A stretch of DNA of 64,000 bases from Ilex aquifolium (lineage: Eukaryota > Streptophyta > Magnoliopsida > Aquifoliales > Aquifoliaceae). The DNA is taken from the NCBI GenBank assembly GCA_951799425.1, contig OX637399.1, positions 19,318,001 to 19,382,000 of the forward strand. Reading direction: 5' to 3'. Numbering within the stretch: position 1 is the stretch's first letter; every line of letters begins with the position of its first letter. The translations under genes were made by a program, and so were the position numbers. The notes under the pieces are model-generated. The model worked only from the letters and a program-made list of their open reading frames with translations. It made no database searches and was not told where the DNA came from. Below are positions 1 through 10,042 of the stretch, one piece after another.

Positions 1-996
1 ATATGACTCAAATAGTCCTTGGCCAAGGCAGAATGACAATTAGAAAAGAGTTTCTAATTGATCATTAAGAGTCATACTCCTAAGATTGAACACATAAGAT
101 TGAATTAGGGGTTTAACAGTAATTCCATACCCTAGTAAATCAATTGGGGCATTGTATGATAGAAGGATTGAATTACATGGCAACTATAGACTGAATGGGT
201 TCTTTACCTACTTCGTGTTATCCGGAGGTTGATCATGATATGGTACTAGGTGTCACTCGTGATTAGTAGAAGCCCGAAGAATGAAATTAATATAAATATA
301 TTGATTGTTCTTCATAAAAGGGAGAATTAGAAGATTTCTAATTCAAGCTAAATTAGAAAGATTTCTAATTTGATATGCTACTTATAGTTAGTATCAAATG
401 CCTACAATCGGGTATGCTTGAACCTATAGGATCACACACAATAGAATTGACTGGAAACTAAAGGATAAAAGAGAGACAACCAATTAAGAGTTAGTTGGGG
501 TGAAAACCTAATTAAGAGTTAATTAGGGACTTTATTACAATTAATGTTAATAAAGAGGTTATATGTAATTATGAGATAATTGCTACTTGACCCAAATTAG
601 GTTTAGAGCCTTTAAAGCTCTATAAATACCTTTATGTAGGATGTGGTTATTAGATATAATAACTCTCTTGACAGCATAAGAAGAACCACCCCTCATTCTC
701 TCTCTCTACTAGTTTTATCAATGGCTAAAGTAGATCCTTCAAGTTTGTCAATTCGTGTGGATACCGATAGAGGCTAAATGTTTGCGAGCTTGGGGTAAAG
801 ATCAAATTCAGATTTCAGGATTTAAAGTTTTTGAGAATGCTTGAAGATTGCTGAAGGCACGCTTCAAGGGGTAACCCTTAATCTTCTCTATAGATCTAAA
901 GTTTCTCGGTTTGTATTAAACATGAATAGATCTTGGTATGAGGAATCAAATTATTTTTTTTTAAATTCTGCTGCATTTATTATATGATTCCTTTCA
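1..996 (+). repeat. 5' LTR of copia A (partial)
   Basis: Base 1 aligns with 13075 and the match continues to the LTR end CCTTTCA at 996 (14086 in the other copy). A TATA box, TATAAATA, lies at 621-628 and is conserved at 13694-13701 in the 3' copy, so transcription should start shortly after. The LTR ends in CA, directly followed by the primer-binding site. Confidence 0.9.
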
Positions 997-997
997 G

Positions 998-1010
998 TGG
1001 TATTAGAGCC
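998..1010 (+). other. Primer-binding site of copia A
   Basis: TGGTATTAGAGCC one base after the LTR end. It differs by one base from the common copia sequence TGGTATCAGAGC, which is complementary to the 3' end of initiator methionine tRNA and primes minus-strand DNA synthesis. Confidence 0.88.
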
Positions 1011-1636
1011 ATTATTCATGATTTAATACAAACTTGATGTGATTATTGTTATAGCATGTTAATGGGATTAACCGAAATATTAGGGATTGCATAATTCACA
1101 TGAATCATAATATTTTGTATGAGTGTTCTACAAAATAAATTCTAATTTTTTTCACATGTTTAATATGAGATATTAATGGATCCATATATTTGAAATTGTT
1201 TTAAAATTAGATTTTAAAATCGAAGAAATGTAGTTGTAAAAAGTAGCAACTAGTTTTCCTCAAAACAAGTTTCGGGTTTGAAATTGAACCAATGATGGAA
1301 TGAGTTAGATTTTTGGTCCAAGGGTGGCTACGATAAAAGTTTTTCTCCCATGGTAGATGATAATGGTGGTCTTGAAGTAGAACTTAAAACACTAGTTCAT
1401 AATGTTCTTGTAAAGTTCTACAAATCTTACTTTGATTTGATCTAAATTTTTGTTCAACATTGGTTTTAATTTTGTTTATGAAATATTAAAATTAATTTTA
1501 ATAATTTTACAAAATTGAATTGGACAAAAATTAGATTTGTAAAGTCTCAAGACTTAATTATGGTAAGGACTCTTGGCTTGTTCAAGTTGGATACAGTTTG
1601 ACCTGCTATTTAATTTTTATCTATTTCCCTATAAAA

Positions 1637-2550
1637 TAGGAGATTGTCTTCTAATTACTTGTAGAGATAGTATTCTTATTATATTAAGAGATTGTCTTCT
1701 AATTAAACTAGGAGATTGTCTCCTAATCAAATTAAGTGATTGTCCTTTACTTAGATTAGAAGATTGTCTTCTAACTAAATTAGGAGATTGTCTTCTAATT
1801 AAATTAGGAGATTGTCTCCTAATCAAATTAAGTGATTGTCCTTTACTTAAATTAGAAGATTGTCTTCTAACTAAATTAGGGGTTGTCTTCTAATTAAACT
1901 AGGAGATTGTCTCCTAATCAAATTAAGCGATTGTACTTTAGAAAATTATTTTCTCACTGAATTAGAAGATATTGTCTTCTAATTCAAAAGGAGATTGTCT
2001 CCTAATCAGACTAGTATATTGTCTTTTAATTAAATTAGAAGATTGTCTTCTAACTAAATTAGTAGATTGTCTACTAAATAAACTAGGAGAATATTTCTAG
2101 TCAAATTACATTGTTTTTAATTAAATTGGGAAATTTTCTTCTAATTAAATTAGGATATTTTATTCTAATAAAAAAAGGATTTGATTCCTAATAAAACACC
2201 ACCTAAACTAAGATCCTAGTTTAACTAGGATTATGATCAAAGAATCCTAATGAGATTAGGACTCCTAATTAGACTAAAAATTAAGAATTTGATTTTCAAC
2301 TATACACCATCCGGACTAGAACCCTATTTTGATTAGGTTTTGGACTAAAGGCTCCTAATGAGATTATGAATTCTATCTAGACCAAAATTGAGAATTTGAT
2401 TCTGAATAGTATTCCATCCAAACTAAAATCCTAGTTTGACTAGAATTCTAATCAAATGATTCTAATAGGATTATGACTCTTATTTGGAATCAATTAGGAA
2501 TTTGATTCGAATTAAAAGATCAACCGAAATAGACTCCTAGTTTGACTAGG
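1637..2550 (+). repeat. Array of short hairpins in the copia A leader
   Basis: Between 1637 and 2077 a 48-nt unit recurs, each centred on a dyad of the form TTAGNAGA-TTG-TCTNCTAA. Perfect stems lie at 1709-1725, 1756-1774, 1804-1822, 1852-1870, 1900-1916, 1959-1985 (11-bp arms), 1989-2003, 2035-2053 and 2059-2077. The variable base pair N is G-C, A-T or T-A in different units, changing on both arms together. Two units (1637-1653, 1780-1798) have G opposite T. More degenerate hairpins, some with a TTG or TTA loop, continue at 2213-2231 and 2536-2550. Short ORFs across this stretch are simple translations of the repeat. Confidence 0.9.
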
Positions 2551-3280
2551 AATTTGTTTATAGAATCCTAATAAGACTCTATAATAGATTTTTTTTTAAA
2601 ATTACTAATTTTAATTTGATTAAAATTAAAGTAATCCTTAATGGTTAAGGAAATGCAATCCCTAGATATTTATGCTATAATTAGAATAATCAAATGTTTT
2701 CTTTTATTCATGCAATGTGATTGAATGGATGTGGGAATGATCATGGACTTAGACCAAATAATTGAGCTATGTGATTGGTTTGAATGCAATGTGATTGTAT
2801 TTTGTTCTTTGGGTATGTAATTTTTTAAAAATGGGGCTTGCATGCCTCCTTTCTCCTTTCTATATGTAACTTCTTCTCTCACCTCCTATTGTACATCCCC
2901 TTGATCTTAATCAAGGTTTCTTTTCATTAATGTAATGAATTATAATAGAATAGTTCAGTAGGATTGAAGATAAAGATGAAATCATGGTGGAGCTCAGATG
3001 TAAAGTTCATGGAGGTCCATTGAAACGACACACCTTGAAGATCAGTGTCATGAGATGATACATTTTCAAATTTTATCATCACCCACACAGACCTAGATTC
3101 AATTCAATGGCTCAAATTGAATCAAACTGAAAGTCCATGATCATTCATAGGGCAAAAGGCCCAAATTATCATAGATAGTTATATGTCCATATTTTATATT
3201 TTAAATTGATATATTGAATCATATTTTTTGATGATTCAATTTAATATATTGATATTATCACAACCTTAATTTTAAACATT

Positions 3281-3285
<5 letters not shown>

Positions 3286-3364
<79 letters not shown>
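3286..3364. repeat. (AT)n microsatellite
   Basis: About 79 bases of uninterrupted alternating TA inside the copia A noncoding leader. Its length is likely variable and may be affected by assembly. Confidence 0.97.
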
Positions 3365-3368
<4 letters not shown>

Positions 3369-3479
3369 TGGGTTAGTGGGGGTATAATATATTAGTTGGA
3401 GTAATAACGATAAATGGCAAGAATTTATTTTTGATGTGCATGTGAAATGCATGTATGTATGATGAGACAATTAGACCTC

Positions 3480-4037
3480 TGAAAACCCCTCCACAATATA
3501 TTAAGTTGCAACGAAGAGACATTATGAATGTCTTATCGTGGTCTTCCGCCGTTGTAAGTATATTAAGGATTTTTTAGCGTGATTAGTCGGTTACAGATAT
3601 GTGGGGACTATTCATTTTTGGGAATCCTTAATAACTTATTCAAGCATATGATGCTATGGGGTAGGATGCCTGTAAGTTTCAAGATACTATTATGTGAGGA
3701 ACTTATTGGTCATAAACGCCTACACTTGAATAAATGGTGGGTGTGACTTAACTAGGGTAAATGGGCCAAGATGCTATTATTTGAGGTTCATTTATGCTAG
3801 AGACCAAAGGATGATTGAAAATTGCATAAGATGCATTAGGTAAGAGTTACCTACTCATTAAGGATTAGTATAACCAAGATGCTATTATGTGAGGTTATAT
3901 TAATTTAAGGTGGGACCCCAATCCCCACTAGGAATAAAAATTCCCTAATTCCATAGGAGGGTGTATTTGATCACCAATAGCAAGTCTTAACCTTTTATCC
4001 ATAATTACTATTTTTCCACTGTTTGGCCGACTTTAAC
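3480..4037 (+). other. Copia A leader, noncoding, with dispersed repeated word
   Basis: I see no credible reading frame. The phrase AGATGCTATTATGTGAGG recurs three times with small changes, near 3680, 3768 and 3880. This is part of the internal region upstream of the protease remnant. The gag that should lie near here was not recognised. Confidence 0.5.
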
Positions 4038-5586
4038 TGTAAACCCCCACATGTAATAGAACTTGTACCAATTATGTTTGATATACAAATGTATGTTGTA
4101 TAAGTTTGGGTTGGTTTTGGGAGGGTTTGGAATGGATTGGAAATGAAAAACAGGTGAAAAAGGCAAATCTGGACAAACCGTACCGGTACAGCTTATCGGT
4201 ACCCCGATGACCCGAGAGCAAACCGTACCGGTACAGCGTACCGGTACAGTCGGTAAAAATCAGAAATTTTAAACAATAAAAGTCGGGATTTGGCTGAGTA
4301 TAAAACACATTTTCATCCTATTTTCTTCTATTCTTTCACTCCACTCTCACCCCAAATCTCTTAGAACCCTAAGGGAAGATAAAAGGAGAAAGAAAAGGGA
4401 GTAAGGAGGTCTCTAGGGCTTGGGTCTTCGCTTGGAAATCTTGATTCAAGTAGGGGTTTTCTTCCATTCTCTTGCATTGAGGCTAGAGCATACATATATA
4501 TATACATTCTTTTGACTCTAAATCTTATATATTTACTATGAAATTGTTGATTCTTGATATTTATGCAAATGTGGTCATGTTTTAAACAATGCTATGGTGG
4601 AATCACCATTAAAACTCTTTTCTTGGTCTCAAACCCTAGTTCTCAAGGAAAAAGGGGTTTTCTCTTGATTTTTCATTGATTCTTGAATTCAAAAACTTTA
4701 GTGCTTGAAATTGAACCACAAAATGATATTTATGAGGATCTCTTGTATATTTTCTCACATTGTCTCTATGGTGCTACTTTATGAGAAATTTGGGAATTTT
4801 TGGGAATAGCTTGTTGTTTTTGAGAAATTGTGGATATTGTATTTCTTGTATGGTTGTTTTGATGAACATGGGTGAGAGGTTCCTTGTAAGGATGGTTGAG
4901 AAACCAAATCTTGAGGGTGAGAGGTTCCTTGTAAGGATGCTCATGCCAAAGAGAACAATATTATATCATGTGTGAGTTATTGGTTTACTTTTGGTAAATT
5001 GTATGGCTCCATATTGGTAATTGGTTTCACCTCTTCGTTTAACTTTACTGTTGTTCGTAAACTAGAGATCTATTAAAATGTCACGATTTTCCTTCAAAAG
5101 TTATATATATGATATTTGTGAAATGAGACCGACTTGTTTACATGTTTTCTAAACCTTGTTTGTGTTTGGGAGGATGTTGCTACAGAGCTTAGTGCTCACC
5201 CCTTACAAATAATATATTTTCAGATTATGATTTAGAAGGAGGGCTCGGAGTTGACGAGCAGGTGCCTTGGGAAGCTCAAGCTGATGGGCATGTAGATCCG
5301 GAGGGAACTATATAGGAGCGTTCTTATTACATTCTAGACGAGGAGATTCCTTTTGAGAATATTGTTCATATTAATATTTTTGTTATTTCGCTGCAAGTTA
5401 ATAGTTGATTTTTGGAATGTAATTGCCATAGTTGGACATATTCTTTTGGATGTAATGGCCATGGTTTGGTCTATTCTTTTGGATGATGAATGAAAGTTTC
5501 TTGGTTGATGAAATTTATTAGTTGCTCTCATGATGTGAATGGTTTTAGATAATAATGTCGTCCAAGGGGGATTTTGGGGCTTTACA
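4038..5586 (+). mobile_element. Solo LTR (gypsy type) inserted in copia A
   Basis: It begins TGTAAACCCCC and ends GGGGCTTTACA, flanked on both sides by TTAAC (4033-4037 and 5587-5591), a perfect 5-bp target duplication with no internal region. This is what recombination between two LTRs leaves. Inside are GTACCGGTAC palindromes at about 4177-4255, a TATA-like TATAAAA near 4300, and repeats of GGTTCCTTGTAAGGATG near 4880-4940. The same words (GGTTCCTTGTAAGGATGCT, CTACAGAGCTT.GTGCTCACCCC) occur in the solo LTR at 24943-27194, so the two families are related. Small ORFs inside it are not credible genes. Confidence 0.93.
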
Positions 5587-5865
5587 TTAACTTCTTAGAT
5601 TGGAAACAAAACTTGAGAATTGTTCTCATTTTTTAAAAGAATGAAAATACTAATGAAAAATGTTTCCACGCGGAAAGGTTAGTATTGTAGAGAAACAATT
5701 GTGAATATCTCACTTCCATTGAGGACATGCCTTCAAAAGGTATGTTTGATATGTTCTTTATTAAAACTGGTTTGTCAGTTGGTTCTAATTTAATTTAGGT
5801 ATTAGATACTGCATGATTTAATTTAGGTATTAGATACTGCATCTACTTCTTACATATATATTTGA

Positions 5866-8493
5866 TTGTATGAACTAAAGGAAATCAGAAAGGTTAGTAG
5901 AGGAGAAGTGTCCCTTCGAGTGGGAAATGAAGCAAGTGTTGTTGCATTAACTGTGGGGACATGCTACTTACCATTGCTATTTAGAATTGTTTTAGATTTT
6001 AGAAACCATTTATTTATGCCTAATATGGTAAGGAACATATATCTATTTCATCACTGTATAAGGGTGGTCTTATATACGTTTTTAAAGAAAAACATTTGTT
6101 CATTTACTTTAAATTCTAATTTGATTGGTTTTGGCATATTCTTCAACGGTCTCTATTTCTTAAACAAGAATGGCAATATAAAAAATATTGAGCATAATAA
6201 TATGAATGTCATCGCTTATAAAAGACCTAGAGATGATAAGAATCCTAATTATATGTGGCATATCAAATTGGTCATATTAGTGAGAATTAGATTTGCATGT
6301 TGGTTAATAATGGACAATTAGGTCCATGGGCTAATGAAGCCCATCCAACATTTGAATCTTGTCTCATGGATAAGATGACTAAAACACCATTTTGTAGGAC
6401 AAAGTGAAAGAGCTGCATATATTAAGATTAATACATAGTGATGTATCCAGACTACTGAGTTTAGTAGACATAAGTTGTTATTCATACTTCATATCCTTCA
6501 CCGATGATCATTCATGGTTAGAGTAAATGCACTTGATTAAGTGCAAATCTGAAATATTTGAAAAGTTCAATGAATTCAGATATGAAGTAGAAAAACAAAC
6601 AAGCAAAAGTACTAAAACTCTTTGATCAGATCGAGGAGGAGAATACTTAAATACTGAATTTTTGGATTATCTCACAAAATGACATTCTATTACAGTGGAC
6701 TCCTTCTCTAACACTACATTTTAATGGTGTTTCTAAAAGGAGAAATCGAACATTATTAGATATGGTTCGATCAATGATGAGTTACACGGACTTAATTATT
6801 TTCTTTTGGGGGTTTGCCCTAGAGACCGCCGTATACCTCTTAAATAGGGTACCTTTCAAATCTGTCCCTAAGACACCATATGAGAATTGATATGGGAAGA
6901 AGCCAATTCTTAAACATGTTAAGATTTGGGGTTGTCCATCACATGCTAAGAAACATGATATGAACAATTTGGAAGCTATGACTGAAAGATGTAGGTTTGT
7001 GAAAAATCTTAAAGAAGAATCTTTAGGATATTATTTCTATCTTCATAGCGAACAAAATTTTTTGTTAGCTAGTTTGCTACTTTCTTGAAAAAGAGTTTAT
7101 TCAAGATGAAGGCATAACAAGAAGGATAGAACTTGAGGAAATGTCCTCAAAAGCACAAACAGTTACCGGTCAACCTAAATACCCTATTGACATAAAACCT
7201 AGTACTACACAAGCTCTGTGTAAATCTTATAAGATACCGCACCACCTTAAAGATATTGGTATCTCAATCAAGGTGATAAGGAACTCTTTATTGGTTATAA
7301 TGATCGTTAAAGTGATCTTATAAATTACACAGAGACAATGTCAGACATCAACTCGAAAAAATGGCAAAGAGTCGTGAAATCATAGATGGATTCTAGATAC
7401 TCCAACCGAGCCTATACTTTTGTATACCCACCTTAAGGTATAGTACCTACAAGCTGCAAATGGGTTTTCAAAAGGAAGACAAGCTTAAATGGAAAGGTAG
7501 AGACCTATAAAGTAAGGCTATGGACTAAAGGTTTTAAACAAAGACAAGTTGTTAACTATGAAGAAACCTTCTAGCTAGTAGTCATGCTAAAATCCATCAT
7601 GATTATGCTTGTCATAATTGCACACTGAGACTATGAGATATGAAAATGGATGTCAAAACCATCTTTCTTAATAGAAACATTGAGGAAGATATTTCTATGG
7701 AGCAGCCTGTATCCAGTGGCGAAAGCCATAATGTGTGCAAGTTATAGAGATCCATTTATGGATTAAAAACAAGCATCCCGAAGTTGGAACATCCAGTTTG
7801 ATGAGGTAATCAATCATTTGGTTCCCTCTTAAACATAGATGAACCATGTATGTACAAAAGGGTTAGTGGGAGTTCTACCACATTTTTAGTATTTATATAG
7901 ACGACATCCTATTCATTGTAAATAATGTTGGGATGCTCTTATCGGTCAAACTATAGCTGCCACATAATTTCTACATTGAAGGATTTAGGAGAAGCATCCG
8001 ATATACTAGGTATAAAGGTCTATGGAGATAGATCTAGAAGGTTGTTTCGAGTACTCTAATCCTTGTACATAGACACGATGTTAATGAGATTTAACATGTA
8101 GAATTCCAAGAAAGGATTTTTACCTTCCAAAGGAGGAATTCATCTCTCTTAGGACATGATTCCTACAACATCAAAAGAGAGAAATAACATGAGCAATATT
8201 CCTTATGCTTATCAATAGGTAGCCTCATGTATGTTGTGCTATATACAAAAACTTGATATCAGATATGCTATAAGTGTTACTAGCATATATCAGTGAAGTT
8301 TCATATTTGGAACATTGGAATGTAGTCAAGACATTCTTAAGTACTTGAGAAGAACTAAGGATGCATTTCTTGTCTATAGAGAATGAGAGCTACGTGTGGA
8401 TAGATATAGACTTAAAATTTTAGTCTAATGTAGATAAAAGAAAAATCTACTTCTGGATTTGTGTCTATCTTAAATGATGGAGTAATGAGTTGG
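5866..8493 (+). pseudogene. Copia A pol remnant (protease, integrase, RT, RNase H)
   Basis: An open stretch at 5866-6321 (151 codons) reads as the end of a copia protease region and the GAG-pre-integrase WHIKL segment. After it only fragments survive in shifting frames. Integrase is marked by a SDRGGEYL-like stretch near 6630 and an [16 protein letters not shown]-like stretch near 6740-6790. RT is marked by KWVFKRKTSLNGKVET near 7460-7510, a MDVKT.FLN stretch near 7650, YGLK near 7755 and YIDDILFI near 7897-7920. RNase H starts at SGFVSILNDGVMSWR near 8450-8493 and is cut there by Tekay sequence. Many stops and frameshifts make it non-functional. Confidence 0.82.
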
Positions 8494-9968
8494 AGAAGGT
8501 GCAAATAAGCAGAGTGATTGAGTCTCAGGGGCAAGACCCAGAGATAGTGTCCATTAAGGACCGAGTACGGTCGGGTACAGGTGACGAGGGCTGGGCCATT
8601 CACACGGATGGTAGTCTTCGGTTTAGGGGAAGGATTGTGGTTCCCCAGTTGATGGATCTGAGAGAGGAAATCCATAGGGAGTTCCATTGTTCCCGTTTTG
8701 CTATACATCTAGGTGGCACGAAGATGTACCATGATCTTCGTTGCCAGTATTATTGGAGCGGGATGAAGAAACACGTTGGCGATTTTGTTAGCCGATGTCT
8801 CACGTGTCAGCAAGTGAAGGCTGAACACCAGAGACCAGCGGGATTACTCCAGCCTTTGGAGGTAGCTGAGTGGAAGTGAGAGCATGTCACGATGGATTTT
8901 GTGACTCACTTGCCACGAACATTGCGAGGGCATGATGCGGTGTGGATGATAGTGGACTGGCTTACCAAGTCGGTACACTTTTTGGCGGTGCGGATGACCT
9001 TCACACTGGAGGAATTATGCAGGTTGTATATACAGGAGATTGTCCGGTTGCACGGGGTTCCTGTATCTATTGTATCAGATCGGGATCCCAGGTTTACGGC
9101 TTAATTTTGGGAAAGTTTCCAGCGAGCTATGGGGACATAATTGATGATGAGCACTGTTTTTCATCCCCAGACGGACGGTCAGTCGGAGAGGACCTTCCAG
9201 ACATTTGAGGACATGCTACAGGCATGCGTCCTAGATCTCAAGGGTAGTTGGGAAGAGCACTTACCCTTGGTGGAGTTTGCCTACAACAACAGTTATCAGG
9301 CGAGCATACATATGGCACCCTATGAGGCACTATATGGGAGGCCTTGTCGATCTCCGGTTTGTTGGACGGAGGTGGGAGAAAGAACCGCTACGGGGCCGAA
9401 ATTGGTTAGGGACACCTCGGAGAAGGTAGACTTGATATGAAAGCGTCTTCTCACGGCCCAGAGCCGGCAGAAGAGCTACGCTGACAAGCGGCGACGACCT
9501 CTAGAGTTTGAGGTGGGAGATCATGTCTTCTTGAATGTAATGCCTAAGAGAGGAGTGGTCAGGTTCGGCAAGCGGGGAAAGCTGTCGCCGAGGTATATCG
9601 GGCCCTTCGAGATACTCGAGAGGGTAGGTACAGTTGCCTACCGGTTGGCGTTACCGCCAAATCTATCGGGCATTCATGCAGTATTCCATGTCTCCATGCT
9701 CCGGAAATATACTCCAGATCTGACACATGTGGTGGATTGGAGTGAATTGATTGTTGATGCGGATGGGACCTTCGAGGAGGGACCGGTACGTATCATGGAT
9801 AGCCGAGAACAGGTTTTGCGAGGCAAGACCGTGAGGCTAGTGAAGGTGCTGTGGCAGCACCGAGGAGTGGAGGAGGCGACATGGGAGCGTGAGGACACTA
9901 TACGTACCAATTATCCTTTCCTATTTGAGGATGGAGGTACATTCTTGTTGTCATTATGTATTATATGA
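8494..9968 (+). pseudogene. Tekay-type integrase with C-terminal chromodomain region (decayed)
   Basis: The frame starts in the linker before integrase. It shows the HHCC zinc-binding region (8640-8815, ending CLTCQQVK), the DDE core with MDFVTHLP near 8892 and SDRDPRF near 9080, FHPQTDGQSERT near 9155-9195, EFAYNNSYQ near 9280, and the GPFEILERVG.VAYRLALP module near 9600. After HVSMLRKYTPD comes the VLWQHRG.EEATWERED stretch (about 9850-9895), the chromodomain-like tail that steers integration in chromoviruses. In-frame stops at 8877, 9102, 9138 and 9438 break it. Each fits one C-to-T or G-to-A change, and no frameshift is needed. Confidence 0.9.
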
Positions 9969-10027
9969 CTGTTGCATACGCATGTGATTGCATGTATATG
10001 TGTGTGAATTTCGGGGACGAAATTTTT

Positions 10028-10040
10028 TTAAGGGGGGAAG
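10028..10040 (+). other. Polypurine tract of the Tekay element
   Basis: TTAAGGGGGGAAG lies two bases before the 3' LTR start TGTAAAATCC at 10043. This is the RNase-H-resistant primer for plus-strand synthesis. Confidence 0.85.
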
Positions 10041-10042
10041 AA

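Noticed and set aside
1573-1893. 106-codon ORF with repeated Leu/Ile/Asp-Cys units
   Set aside because: It is a direct translation of the hairpin array; a matching ORF exists on the other strand. No protein family or leader context supports it.
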